From the NCBI GenBank assembly GCA_963281155.1, contig CAUJLY010000005.1:1488001-1552000 (forward strand): 64,000 nucleotides of DNA. Direction: 5' to 3'. Made by a program: the position numbers and the translations under genes. Shown piece by piece: positions 46,946 through 59,366 of the stretch (position 1 is the stretch's first letter; each line of letters opens with the position of its first letter). The DNA comes from Rhabditophanes sp. KR3021. Lineage: Eukaryota; Nematoda; Chromadorea; Rhabditida; Alloionematidae. Below the pieces are notes generated by a model. The model had not been told where the DNA came from. It saw nothing but the letters and a program-made list of their open reading frames with translations, and ran no database searches.

Positions 46946-46958
46946 TTCCAGAATATTC
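46946..46958. promoter_or_regulatory. Heat-shock element (three inverted NGAAN units) upstream of hsp-6
   Basis: TTCCAGAATATTC: three perfectly phased, alternating units (TTC-nn-GAA-nn-TTC), the HSF-1 binding consensus, about 135 bp upstream of the hsp-6 start and about 45 bp upstream of its TATA box. A further GAA at 46935-46937 is not in phase. Confidence 0.7.
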
Positions 46959-46976
46959 GAGGCCTAGGGAACGTTA

Positions 46977-47175
46977 AAATATTGCTAATTATACAAGACA
47001 TCGTTGGGAGAAATAGGCTGGTGAAGAGTATATTCGGTGAGTATGTTGAAATAGCTAATTTGACAAGAAATCGCGTGGAGATTGGTGGTTGGGAAGAAGT
47101 ATCTTTGTAAAAATTTTGAAATTGATAAGATTAGAAAGGTGCGGTTATGAGAGGGTGGTAATTGATAGAAAGGCG
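46977..47175. repeat. Degenerate tandem repeat of about 70 bp, three copies
   Basis: Units start near 46977, 47048 and 47117. Each begins with AAAT-x-TTGCTAAT or AAATAGCTAAT, followed by ACAAGAAATCG-like and GGTGGTTGG-like segments, and similarity falls with each copy. It lies between hsp-6 and the galectin gene. The rest of 46816-47539 shows no gene. Confidence 0.5.
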
Positions 47176-47539
47176 ATAAAACGAGTTTTAATGGTTGAAC
47201 TAAAAATATTTGAGAGTTCATAATGAAGAGATTGATCGTCTCAAACAAGAACAATATCCTGTTGCACATTACCAACAACAAATGATATTTCATATGTTTA
47301 GTGAATGTACAATCCACTACAACAGTCAAATCAATTTGTTCCTCGTTTTTGCATTTAAGCAAGTATATTTTTGATAGTCTCTTTTACTGATTAAAAATAT
47401 TAATTTCATTGTATAAAGTAGTGTTTAATGTCTACATATCAGACAGTGTTTAAAGCCGTTATTTAAAATTGTGTTTAGAGTCGTTATATAAAGTGGTATA
47501 TTAACATCTTAATATTAGTTTTTTTATAAATTCCAGACT

Positions 47540-48517
47540 ATGTCGTTAAATGAAATAATTAATCCAGCAGTACCTTTACTAACATTGATTCCCGATATGG
47601 GAACTCTAAAAGATGGTTCAGTTATCGAAATTCGTGGCAAAATTGACGAATCGTCGGATGATGAAAGAGTACAAATTGATTTATGTTCAGGCCTAATTGT
47701 TAATGGCAACAAAACAGACGACAAAGCTCTTCATTTTAATATCCGTTTCGACAAAAAGAAATTGTTTTCTTCTGCTGACACCGATATAGTGGTTAATTCT
47801 TGTATCAACAATCATTGGGGCAAAGAGAATAGACTAAAGAATTGCTTTGTTGTGGGTAAGCCTTTTTTCATTATCTTTAATGTTAAGGCTAAGCATTATG
47901 AGATTATGATTGATGGAGAACATCGCCTTAATTTTGAACATAGGCTGGCCCCAAGTGTTGTTCAGGCTTTATTCATTAGTGGGAAAGTGAAGATAAATTC
48001 AGTTCATTTTAAAAATATTCAAGTTGACAATAAGGTGGATGGGCAAATTCAATTAGATGATGCCACTTTGCAACCGTTTGAGCCTGTTTCAAAGCCAAAA
48101 ATGCCCTTTTACTACAACTTGGACAACAAAAGAAGTATCTTAAATAAAGAACTATTCATCACGCTTTCTCCAAAAATGAATAATTCAAATATGTTCAGCA
48201 TTGATTTAATGTCCGGAGAAGTACATATTTTCCATTGTCGCGTCGATCTTCCACATGAAAATTTTGAAGGAGCTATTGTCAGAAACAACACATTCGATGG
48301 CACATGGCAAGTCGAAGAAAGAAATATCCCCTTCTTTCCATTCAAAAAAGGTGCAACAAATGACGTTAAAATTAGCATGAAAGAGACATCAATTACATTA
48401 CAAGTAGATGGAGCTCATTTGGCTAATTTTTTCTTTAGAAACAATCAAAATTTGAATGGCGTTGATACTATTGTCATGAAAGGAGATGTTGTTGTAAATA
48501 AATTTTGTGTACGTTAA
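47540..48517 (+). CDS. Tandem-repeat galectin (two carbohydrate-recognition domains)
   Basis: Beta-galactoside-binding lectin of the nematode LEC type, single exon, 325 residues, no signal peptide (galectins leave cells by an unconventional route). N-terminal CRD (about residues 10-160) keeps the sugar-binding set: 'HFNIRF' (H-x-N-x-R), 'VVNSC' (V-x-N) and 'WGKENR' (W-x2-E-x-R). The C-terminal CRD (about 185-325) keeps 'IVRNNTFDGTWQVEER' but has 'IFHCRV' where H-x-N-x-R is expected, so its His and Asn are replaced. It may have altered or no galactoside affinity, while the N-domain is intact. A ttccag acceptor lies three bases before the ATG. Confidence 0.9.
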   Translation: MSLNEIINPAVPLLTLIPDMGTLKDGSVIEIRGKIDESSDDERVQIDLCSGLIVNGNKTDDKALHFNIRFDKKKLFSSADTDIVVNSCINNHWGKENRLKNCFVVGKPFFIIFNVKAKHYEIMIDGEHRLNFEHRLAPSVVQALFISGKVKINSVHFKNIQVDNKVDGQIQLDDATLQPFEPVSKPKMPFYYNLDNKRSILNKELFITLSPKMNNSNMFSIDLMSGEVHIFHCRVDLPHENFEGAIVRNNTFDGTWQVEERNIPFFPFKKGATNDVKISMKETSITLQVDGAHLANFFFRNNQNLNGVDTIVMKGDVVVNKFCVR

Positions 48518-48979
48518 CTTATTTAATTTAAAGGGAGTATTAAAACAATAAATTGTGTACAAAATAATTTGATATTAATTAAAATTCTATTAACATGCTT
48601 GCTTGTTATGATTGACAAGAAAAAATGAGGAAATAACATCAAACAAATATTCGCAAAAAACAATCTTGTATCCACTTATTAAAAACTTATTTTTAATAAA
48701 TAATTGCATGCCAATAAATAGACGAATTAATTGACATCACTATGGCTTCTTATTGCTTCTTAATCCAACAACATTAAATTAGAAATTATTTTACATAAGA
48801 CAAATAGATGCGCAGAAGCGTTCTTGTTCTCAATTATTAACTATCCAAGTTAAATATTTATACAAAACTTGACTTTATGTTAATAACATTTAAAACTTTT
48901 ATTATAATTTTGATCAAACATCGCTTTAATGTAGTATTGTCTAAAGGAATGTTGAGTTTAGAATTTTGTACCTAGTACA

Positions 48980-49186
48980 ATGTTTGAAGAAGCTACTGAA
49001 ATTACCAAGACAAATTCAAAATCCAACCACTTACGACGAAGCCTTACACGTTCATACCAAGGAGTTGTCCAAAGAAACCCTATTTCCAAACTTTATCACA
49101 TTATAACACATATTCTTGATTATTCTAGGTACCGCATTATTCTATCTTTATTGTTGGCTTCCATCGTCCTTTATATTATAAATTAA
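48980..49186 (+). CDS. Small putative tail-anchored membrane protein
   Basis: A 68-residue ATG-initiated frame in otherwise stop-rich DNA: a basic Ser/Arg/Asn-rich N-terminal half ('NHLRRSLTRSYQGVVQRN'), an amphipathic middle, and a C-terminal hydrophobic helix ending at the stop ('RIILSLLLASIVLYIIN'). That is the architecture of tail-anchored or phospholamban/sarcolipin-like micropeptides, but I see no sequence match. The organised layout and isolated position argue for a real small gene. Expression evidence is lacking. Confidence 0.4.
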   Translation: MFEEATEITKTNSKSNHLRRSLTRSYQGVVQRNPISKLYHIITHILDYSRYRIILSLLLASIVLYIIN

Positions 49187-51841
49187 TCTCCGGGGATGTA
49201 TTCACCAAACCAATATCAGATACATATTTACAACATTAATTTTAAATTCTATTTAATATTTAAACTTAACATTTCATTTTTGACTTGAACGGCTAGTCTA
49301 TCAAACAATTTATTATTACAAAAATAATTATGCATGATGTTCTATCAGCCCACACTAAGTTACAAATTATACTTTTACAATGACAAAGTAGTACCTCAAT
49401 TTCGTTTAAAAGGTTAAATACATGTGCATTCTTAAATTACTTTTTTCAAATTTAATCTTCTTTTATTAAAAATATAAATGTCGCCATGCCATTAAAAGCT
49501 TCCATTTGCACGTTCCTATTCAAGTCAGAATCATTTATATGTTTTATTATTAAATAAATTTCTACCATAAAACTATATTACTTTTTTGCAAAGTTTTTAA
49601 TAAAGAATTTTCAATTACAAATTATGCATTTTTAAACACAATTTTGACAAATATGTTTTCTCAGTATCTTTGTCGCAAAACAAAGAAATTAAATTAATTT
49701 CTTTTAATAAATGAAAAATACACTTGGTCCTTATGGAAAAACCAACTAGTTCCTTTTTAAATAATACCTATTCTCATTAACAAATAAGTTAAAAAGTCAT
49801 GACACCATCAATATTGTCTTCTCTATTTCCCCCTTATCATAATCAAACATTTATCACAGGCTCGCAGATATATCTTACGAATCTGACTTAGCGGAAGCTA
49901 GTTTAAATTTTGTATCACTATTCTAGTTAGAAGCTCATTTTTATACATTCTTACTATCGCCTAAAATATCTCTTTGCCCTAATTTATTAGTATTAATATG
50001 TATTAATGGTGCTTTATTTATAAGCATTTTACTTGTTTTTCAAATGTTACCACAATTTAATTCATATTTTAAGACAATTTAATTCATATTATTACGTGCA
50101 GACACACCATTTTGAGTATTTAAATTGAAAGTATAAAGTTGACAGATTTCAAAAACAAAACAAAAAGTACCTAGAACAGATATATTTATTCTTTAAGCAC
50201 GATAAATCAACAAGTAAATACATGCGAATTGAGAATATTTTATGCTTTATATGACTTCCGCATTGTTCCATCCTCGAATCCTTATTAAAATAACATAAGG
50301 ATAATGTAAAGTCTTTGATTTCTACTTAATCTTTATCAGCCCTTTTTGAGCTTTCAAAGTACACGATTATTTTCTAGTTCGACGAAATGCCATGATTGAG
50401 ACGTCTACATGACAGAATACACCGTTTGAAATCCTAAACCTTTTTCTTATCTTATTTTCTTATTTATTTATATTTTAAATGTTTTTTTTTATTCATACCT
50501 TTATGTCACTAAATTCTGACATCTTTAATGTCCAAACATCCTTTTTCTTAACAAATACCTTAAGTTCCTGCTCTTAGTCATAAATTAAGCCTAAAACACC
50601 ATCTTTTAACTACAAAAAAGAATTAACTATAATTTCCAAAGATTATACAAAAATCATTTATAAAATAAAGTAACTAAAAAAGCACAACGCGAATATACAA
50701 TCTCTTCTTCACTCCAAAATAGGTGCAAGTGTTGCGATAATCTTTTTTATATTATTTTTAAATGATTTGGTAAATTGAAAATGTGTGTGCCTCATACATC
50801 TTTTAGATATCATTTATTTTGTCAGAAAGAAGTGATACACACGTTTGACACTAAATCTACAGATAAATTAGACTTTTTAAATATTTCTAGAAATGTGTCT
50901 TTTTTATTATAAATAAACATTTGTTATCTTAATATTTATTCAACTTTAAACTAATATCCAACAATAAAGGTACCTTAATTTAAACAAATTACAATAAATT
51001 TAATTTGATACGATAAAAAAATCCAAATCTATCATTATATTATACTCAACTGCATTCTGTGTTACCATTATTTATCTTTGAAAGTAATCTTGTTTTGCAT
51101 AATATCATTCTATTCTTTTACCGACCACTTATTTGCTACTAATGTAAGATATGTATTGTAAAAGCCATCTTGTAATACTTTTCACTTCCTATTTCACATC
51201 TTATTAATAATGAATAAGAGAAAGACCGGCACAAAATGTTGCGTTGTAATTATTATGACAAATTTTAAATCAAATTTATTAATACGACATTGTTTTTGAT
51301 ATTAATTGTAAACTTAAATTTATATACTTTACTTCACAGCCCCACGCAATTACCAATATTTTTGTAATTTTTTATAAATATTTTTCCATCAAAATAAATA
51401 CTAGTATATACTCACTCCTTTAATTGACTTTATACATATCCGTAATAAAATTTACTACTCATACAAAATCATTTATTAATGCCCTTCCATCCATCCTCAA
51501 AACAATTTAAAATGGCACCTTAATTTATTCTACATTTACACTTTTTTTCTCTCGCCAACATTCAACTTATTTTTGAAGGAAAGTTTTCAATTTCAATCTT
51601 CCCATCTCAGTTTACACCTCTCTTTTGGCTTGAAAAATAAACTTTAAATCATTTCACTCCTATATATTACCATCATTAAAAGATGTTACATCGTGTGGGC
51701 TTTTTATATTAACTTAAATTTCTTACTTTGGACTATCTTTAAGTATCAAATTTATTCTTTAAGTACTTTTTTAACAACTTTTAAATCCAATTTGCTGTAA
51801 CTTTTGCCTTAAACACAACATTCATTTACACTTTTCTATTA
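49187..51841. other. Gene-free AT-rich DNA, 2.7 kb
   Basis: No open frame with coding character, no RNA gene and no clear repeat seen. Very AT-rich with many homopolymer tracts. Possibly long-range regulatory DNA of the GPCR gene that starts at 51842, or simple drift. Confidence 0.6.
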
Positions 51842-53290
51842 ATGATGATATTTCCTACATTTCCAAATTTATTTCTAGACAAATCTGACAACATTGAAGC
51901 ATTCTTTATTGACATGTCTATAGCAGACACAACCACCTTCCCGAAACAATGCCCCATTTGGACTTCAAACTCAACTCATCATCCACAACACCTGATATCC
52001 CATCTCCTTGACGGCCCAGCATCACTCCTCGTCATCATCCTCGGTCTTATCGGAAACATCTATTCGATCCGCGTTGTCTTCAAATCAACTATCAACACAA
52101 CAACTATAATCAGCTTAGTAGCCTTAGCATGCTGGGATATAATAAATCTCCTCACAGCCTTCTTCCATCACTCTTTTTTTTCTTTATTTACTAGTATGGA
52201 TGAGGTCATTGGGAGTCATGTTTTTGTACTATGGTTTCGGTCAAATATTCCTTATAATCCTTTGGTAGCTCAGGCTTTGTTGAATGGACTGTTGGCTTGT
52301 GCCTATATGGCTTCAGTAAGTTTTTTAGACAGTAATTTCATTTTGTTGAATATGTACTTTGTTGTGACAAACAAACAATTGTCTGCAATAACACCTCTAA
52401 ATTCATTTATTTTTTAGACATGGATGCTTATTTATGTTACTGCTCAGAGATTTATGGTAATCTCAAGACCTTTGTCTTTTTTAAGCCATTCTTCCCTTTC
52501 TGTCAAGAAAGTTCCTAGGTCGTCGGCGATCCGTTCTGTTTTGAGGCAGATCAAAATTCCATGTGCATTAAGTGTTGTCTCGGCACTCATTTCATTCCCT
52601 TGCTCTTTTGAATGGTCTTTTGAAGTTTGTATTGGGCAAGATAGTAAAGAAATTGAGATGGTAAGAAAAGTTAATAAAATTAAATGTATCCCCTAATTGC
52701 AGGTCAATCCAACTTCCCTGATGACAAACAAAAGCTACATCATCCTCTACAAAACAATAATTCTACCACTTCTCCAAACATTCGGCCCAATCGTCATCAT
52801 CTCATTCCTAACAATCCAAACTCTCAAAAAGATGAAACGCTCCATGGACAGAAGAGCCCTTATTCTAATCGAGCAGGGCAAAGGAAGTATTTTCTTCTCA
52901 GACAGAGACAAAACAAAAAGTTTGCAGTTGATAAGTTCGTTGTTGTTGAGCAAATTCGTGATTTTGCGGTGCTTCCCTACAGTTTTGGAGATTTTTAAAT
53001 TAATTCAGGGAAACAATGTTTCTGGATTAACGAAATTTGCAGATTTGTTGATTATATTGAATTCAGCAACCAATTCATTTGTTTTTGTTGTAGTCAAGGC
53101 AGCCTTTGAAACAAGAAGATTGAGAAAAGCTCGCGAAAGGCAAAGATTATTTGTAGCAAAGACAGCCGAAGAAATATTTCGTATCTCACGTTTCTTGGCT
53201 TCGGATAAAACTTTATTAGTACCAAAAAACAACAATGAAGACAAACAATCTTTGAGTGTGACAACAAATTCAGATGAAACGTCATCATAA
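51842..53290 (+). CDS. Rhodopsin-like GPCR, peptide-receptor type (copy 1)
   Basis: Seven-transmembrane receptor of 434 residues from exons 51842-52315, 52418-52660 and 52703-53290 (GT-AG, all phase 0). N-terminus with N-x-S glycosylation; TM1 'LDGPASLLVIILGLIGNIYS' carries the conserved GN; a TM3-end 'TAQRFMVISRPLS' replaces the D/ERY motif with QRF; TM6-7 are followed by 'LNSATNSFVFVVVKAAFE', where NSATN stands for NPxxY. This looks like the nematode FMRFamide/DMSR-related receptor group (inference). The second GPCR at 58121-59366 shares 'DGP..LL.IILG.IGN' and 'NSATN'. The long intracellular loop 3 is basic. Ligand unknown. Confidence 0.8.
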
Positions 53291-56200
53291 TTTAATAGAT
53301 AAACAAAAACAAAGGTTAATACATTATTTATTTAATATGCCATTTCGGGTTTGGATTACTTAAAAAATTAATTAGATCTCTTCACTTGTTCCGGTAGTTT
53401 TACTTTTTAGTTGTTAATTAATAATTTTATTCTTTATGTAAATGTTTAATAAAGCTTTATGATTGATTTCAAGAAGAGATTAGTTTATGCGGGAACATTT
53501 AAATATGATCATACATACGTTATATAGAAAGTTTGTTTATTAAAGAACATCTATTGGTAAAAAGTTTACGCCAGTATATTGCATTTTAAACACTAGTAAT
53601 AGATCTGTTACCATGTAGCAGTGGAAAATGTAAAAATTTTAAGACCAACAGGCGATGAAATATTCATCTTTCGGGGCTGAAAAGATTTATGATGCCAACT
53701 TTATATACGCTGAGCCTAATTTTTTTATTTAATAAAAAAGTAATAATGAAAGATGGACAAAACTTTCAATTATTATTGTGAGCCTACTCAATACGTGCCA
53801 ATTCCGAACTTCATCTCATCATTTAATCATCATTTAGGAGGCTATTTTTGGGCAATATTTTTTTATACTGCAAATACATATTAGATTCATTGTAATGTAA
53901 GTTGCTAATACAAATTTTAATATATTTAATGTATTCAGTATATTCTCTCAATAAAAAACAAATCACTACTAAAAGAGCCTTAAATAATTAAAAAGCATGC
54001 GGAGGTTGTTTTGAACGAATAAGGAAGTTGGAAAAAAGAAATTGTTAACCTTAACTTTATTGTTTTTCTAGCTAATTTTGACTTTCCTCTATCATTATAT
54101 ATATCCATGTAAAATTTCCTGGATAATGTTCAAATATTCTTAAAACTAAAGTTACCCTATTTGTAAAGCACTAAAAAGTCCTTTTTGTATAAGTTGAAGT
54201 TGTTCGGCAAATTATTTATGAATAAAGTAAATTATTTAAACAAAGAATTTATTAAAATGACGGTATCCCTTTCTTCTAAATTAATTGTACCAGGTATTGA
54301 AGCTGTCATATGCAGTGAACTTTCTAAATTACAATTATTTATTTCCAATTATAACTGTCACTTAAACATACAATTTTCAGTATTATAAGTGTCCTTTTTT
54401 GAAGAGTATCTATTTTTAAGGCATTGCGCACTCATCATCTTTATTTATAAAAAAGGAACCAATAGATAAAAAAAGTTTTTTTAACAAGAATTCAAATATA
54501 TATGATTAATAGTTAATTAACATTTTCCCTTCTTAAGTCTTTTTGCATACTTTTGTCAAAATTATATTATAGTGTTTGTTAAGTAAGTTCGAAAACTACA
54601 CGCTAATGTGTATAAATTTGTGAACAATTATTTTATAACAAATATGATTAGCATTTAGGTTAGAAAGATTATTCATTATATTAGAAAAAGCCCTCCTTCT
54701 AACAATATAATAGACTTATCCACGCACATAAAATAATTACTATTATCGAGAAAAATTATTAATTGGGAAGTGTAAATTATTTCTAATTACCAAGTAAATT
54801 CAACTCTCTTCATTTAGTATTTCAAGAAGTACACAATCATACAAACTACTACTAAATAATACTTTAATTGAACGACTACAAAAAAAGATACTAACTTTTT
54901 CATCCTTTCGAAATTTACTTCTTTATAATTTCATTTAGTTCTTCCCTATACAAACATCTCTTTTTATACACAAAGTATAGAATGATACGTAGTATTATCT
55001 TATTTTGAGACTTATTTAAACTTTTATGCTACGCCAAATTTGTTCAAGACCCTCAGGGAAATTAGTTTAATGAATATTAGATATAGATATATTATTTTCA
55101 TTTTTTTAAGTTTGCAAAATCTTGATGGTTACGTATGTTTAGTTAACTTTAAACTTTAGGAGAAATTGTTTGGTTTCTTTAAATCAAATTTTGTGAAATA
55201 AATTTTATTAATTCAAAAATCACATTTTCCGTTTTTTGTGCTTTGAACATCTTTATCAATTTCTTGTATAAATAAGAGTTCCAAACCTCTAATTTCTCCA
55301 CTCTACATAATTCATCCGAATTAATTATAAAAACCCACATATACTTAACTTATAAACTCAACGTATTAATTAACTTGGTAAGTAAGTTAATAAGATGTTT
55401 TTATCCAAATTAACATGTCAATAATAACTTAAGTACGAATTCTTTTTGAACTGTTATTCACTTTAAACGTTTTCACAAAAAATACATGCATATTTAAAGA
55501 TACATCAACTAGTTCAGTCTAAGGTTACGTACTATTATATTTACATGGGCATTTATATAAAAACATCTTAGTCAAAAAACATACGTCAACATCATTAAAT
55601 AACAATATTTTTATACTATTAATTAATCATTTTTAGAAAGTAATTTTAAAATTTAATCGTGAAATGTTAACACCTTAATGTGTTAACTATAAAAAATGAA
55701 TGTTTTAGTGATAATTTTTAACTTTCACCGCAATCAAATGCCAACTTTATTTTGCAAATGCGACATTTGCCCATCAAATAATAAAAATGATGATCATAAT
55801 GTTTTCTTTTTTTATGAAATAACTTTTGTTATGTGTTTATTTGACGGAATTTATTTCTATTGCATAAAACAAAATGACATATGTCATTTGGCCTTCTTTA
55901 CTCCCAGTTAAATATCCCTTTTTGATTGTTTTGGGGGTGCCTATGAACCGTTAACTGATTGTTTTGATTGAAGATATAACAAATGCATATTATATCATAA
56001 ATTCATATATGCCAAATAATTTGTTTGTTAGCCTCACGCTACCGCCACTACTTATATGCATATACCAGACTAAGGACCAAAAAAGTGTGTGTTTCATAAC
56101 AATAATATAAATGAATATATAAATGAATATGCATTCATCTTGTTATACACGAATATTATTTGATTAATTTGTTAAAACAAAAATTTCCCTTGTTCTTGAA

Positions 56201-58120
56201 ATCGTGCTGTGTCTCAGTATATTCAAAGACAAAAGGATTGTATGCCCGTCAATCCCTCCCTTTTATTAATTAGGCGGTAGAATTTTTCTTTTTATCAAAC
56301 TACCATCAAATAAGTATTTTTCAAGACAAAAGAGTACCATTTAATTCAATCACTATATTAAATATGTATTTTTGTAAATAAATTTAAAATTAATCACTTT
56401 CTTGTTTTGAAATTATTTGGACAAAAATAGGGTTTGAATGAGAATAAATCGTAGACCCTTTATTTATGTATTTTATGAGATTTAATTTAAAAAGATATTT
56501 GGAGGATAAAGTTATTTAAATAAAATGAATCGGGGATTTAGTAAGGCTCCGAAGCTAAGCATTTAGACATTAATAGTTTACCATTTTTAGGCATTAATTG
56601 GTTACTATTTTTAGACATAATAATTTACCGTTTTAGACATTAATTGTGTATTATTTTCTAGACATTAATAGCTTACCGTCTTTTATATGTTCAATTATCT
56701 TTTGGTGATAAAGTCTAAAACAACAAAAAGGAACTTCCCACTAGTTTCATAATGTCCTGTAAACGCTTATTTTCCTCTAAACTTATTCAAATTGAAGTCA
56801 CTTAAACAAAACTTTATACCCATTATTATTTAATACCCAAGTCATTTAAACAAAATCGCATATCCAGAAATGCTCAAGAAGACGTCTGAACAAAAATAAC
56901 AAAAAACAATTTAACCTTTTTGTGTCGTAATATGTCTTTGTGTACAAAAAAGTTCTATTTTGTATAAACATATATCTTCTCTATCGTACTTTTGCATCTC
57001 ACGATTTCCTTTCTTGACTAGTGTGATTATTATAATTATATTATCTTTGTATTCATTCATTACGCTATGCTTGAACATTTTCGAGTATGTATTAGAGAGG
57101 TGCTGCTTTGACGAAACGACACACATAAATACGTATTATGTATTTGTATGTTTAAATGTGTATTCCATTCTTTGTGGCTGTTCTTGAAACTATTGCTTTT
57201 AGAAGTGGTGGTGAAAATGAGTTTGTGATAGGAATCCTTCCTAATTTATTTTTGTTTAATGATAACATCATGAAAAAATGAACATAATACGATCGAAGTG
57301 TCATTCCATTTAGCTTATTCGGTTCGGGAAACAAAATGAACAGGCGATCACATTGAGTTTGATATCCTTGTTACATAAATCAAGTGAAGTTTCGAATGTT
57401 TTATGAGGAGAAGTTTTTTGTCTGTATTTATTAGTCTAGCGCTTTTTGTCCTTCCAATCACCCTAAGCTGTTTATTCTCTGTTTACTTAGAAAGGAAGAT
57501 TTATACTTTTTTGTAAAAAAATTGCCTTCTAAGATAAATGTCGTCTTTGGTGTGTAAACTTTTACTTATCCTCCAATCTACATGATATCATATCCTCTCT
57601 CTTTTAAAAATATTGAAAGATAATTACCACCTAAAAATATTTACCCATCTTCTCGCAATAAATTAACTTCGCAAAGTATGCATGACCAAGCCTACTAATA
57701 ATAATCATCCACATCCATTGAACTGAAAATTAAATTTACTTTTATTCTTAATCTTAAAAAACTTTTTCCTATTCATATTCCAATAGACACACATTTATCT
57801 AGCACCAATTTAATTTATTACTCCACAAGAAACAAAACCTTACCACCTACTAGAATCTTTTTTGTTATTATGTGGCGTATTTCTATTAAATTATAAAAAG
57901 ATAATTTGGTTTATTATATCATTGGCAAAAATAAAAATCTGTACCATTTAAATAGCTTGTTTACCTCTTTTTTAGTACATAGTTATTTTTGACGGAGGTT
58001 AGATATTCCCTTTATATAATTATATATTCTCGTAGAAATTAACGGATAGTGCAAATACTGTATTTTTAAATATCAACCTTCAATTACTTATCAATTTAAC
58101 CATAGTAATTTTTAGTTATT
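53291..58120. other. Gene-free AT-rich interval between the two GPCR genes, 4.8 kb
   Basis: No supportable gene. The several ATG-initiated frames of 60-75 codons (54185, 55696, 56960) have AT-driven composition and no domain. One short tandem repeat is described at 56562-56679. With 49187-51841 this makes most of a gene-poor block around the receptor pair. Confidence 0.6.
56562..56679. repeat. Degenerate tandem repeat of about 24 bp, five copies
   Basis: Repeating TTTAGACATTAAT followed by GTTTACCATT-like sequence, with changes in each unit. No coding potential. Confidence 0.7.
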
Positions 58121-59366
58121 ATGTCTGAACTTGGTTCTGTCATTTTGGCAAATTTGTCGACTACTACAAACGGAGATTTAATTGAATGTGAGCCTTTATC
58201 AAAAAACATAACTGAATTGATCATTGATGGACCTTTGACACTTTTGTCAATAATACTCGGAATTATTGGAAATGTTCGAGCTTGCACGTTTTTGAGTTCT
58301 TGCAAACTAAATAAACGAGTCGTTGCCAAGTAAGTTAGCCCTCCATGAAGTGATAGGAGCTTTTTTTGTCAAATTTACACGTATCACCTCTTTAACCCGT
58401 TACTTCCTTTTCAGTATGACAATCCTATTTGCCTTCGACAGCTTACTTTTAATATCAGCTCTCTTTTATTACTGCCTCACATCTATCTTTGAACTGTTTC
58501 AAATTCAAATTCCAATGGACCGACTGATAGTTCTCTTCCACGCACCAGCAGCCATTACTCTCACCGCAACTATTTGGTTGACTGTCCTTATTACAGTGGA
58601 CCGATTCATTGCTGTGCGTCGGCCTTTCATGACGATTAATGGCTGCCATTGGACCAATCTGAATGGTCAAGAAACTTTTTGGGACAATCTCAAGTTTTAT
58701 AAAATGCCTTTATTAGTAGTCGTGGTAGCTGTCATCATCAACATACCGATCTTCTTTGAAATGAGGTATCACGATTGTAAGGACACTATTCTTGGTGGTT
58801 TATCAAAAAATGCCTTACCTACAATGCTACGATTAGACCCTTTATATATCAATTTATATAGATTAGCTTTCAAATTAACAATTGAAACAGTTGGGCCTTT
58901 TGTTTTAGCAGTTGTGTTGTTAACTTTTACACAAGTTTCAATTTATCGCTCTAATGCTAATAGGATGCGGTTGGCCCCGGGTTCGTCAAAGGATAATTCG
59001 GAGTATACTGTTTACATGATGGCTATAATTATTGTAGTAAAGTTTTTGGTGTTGCATTTTTTAAGGGTAGTCTTGGAATTTTGGGAGGCTTTGTATGGGT
59101 TGTCGTCGTTTTTTGATACTATTGCGAAAGTGTCTAATTTATTAGTTGCTATTAATAGGTAAGTTAATGGTTGATTTGGTAATTTTTACGTCATTCCTAG
59201 CGCAACAAATTATCTCGTGTATTTGGGGAAAAAGCCCGCTTTAAAAGATAAAAAAGTTAAACGAACTCAGCCGATTTGCAATGTTACTTTGTCGGCATCC
59301 AATGAAAGTCATGTTCTAATGGTATTGCACAAGAAAGCGGCGGATGGAGAAGCCGGAGACGTTTGA
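58121..59366 (+). CDS. Rhodopsin-like GPCR, peptide-receptor type (copy 2)
   Basis: A 372-residue receptor from exons 58121-58329, 58415-59158 and 59201-59366 (GT-AG, phases consistent). TM1 'LIIDGPLTLLSIILGIIGN'; TM3 end 'VLITVDRFIAVRRPFMTI' with a DRF variant of DRY; a Cys in extracellular loop 2 ('RYHDCKDTI'); TM7 and junction restore 'VAINSATNYLVYLGKK'. This is related to the copy at 51842 by TM1 and TM7 motifs, but diverged, with a more canonical DRF-x-AV-x-RP motif. The C-terminal tail is short and basic. It is probably a neuropeptide receptor of the FMRFamide/DMSR-like kind (inference). The first intron donor at 58330 makes the open frames on either side look like separate short ORFs. 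Confidence 0.82.

Noticed and set aside
46985..47362. Minus-strand 125-codon frame between hsp-6 and the galectin gene
   Set aside because: It overlaps a degenerate noncoding tandem repeat, has no domain or signal, and its composition follows the AT-rich background.
54185..57187. AT-rich frames of 60-75 codons in the GPCR spacer
   Set aside because: Composition is that of random AT-rich DNA (Leu/Ile/Asn/Lys/Phe/Tyr), with no conserved feature.
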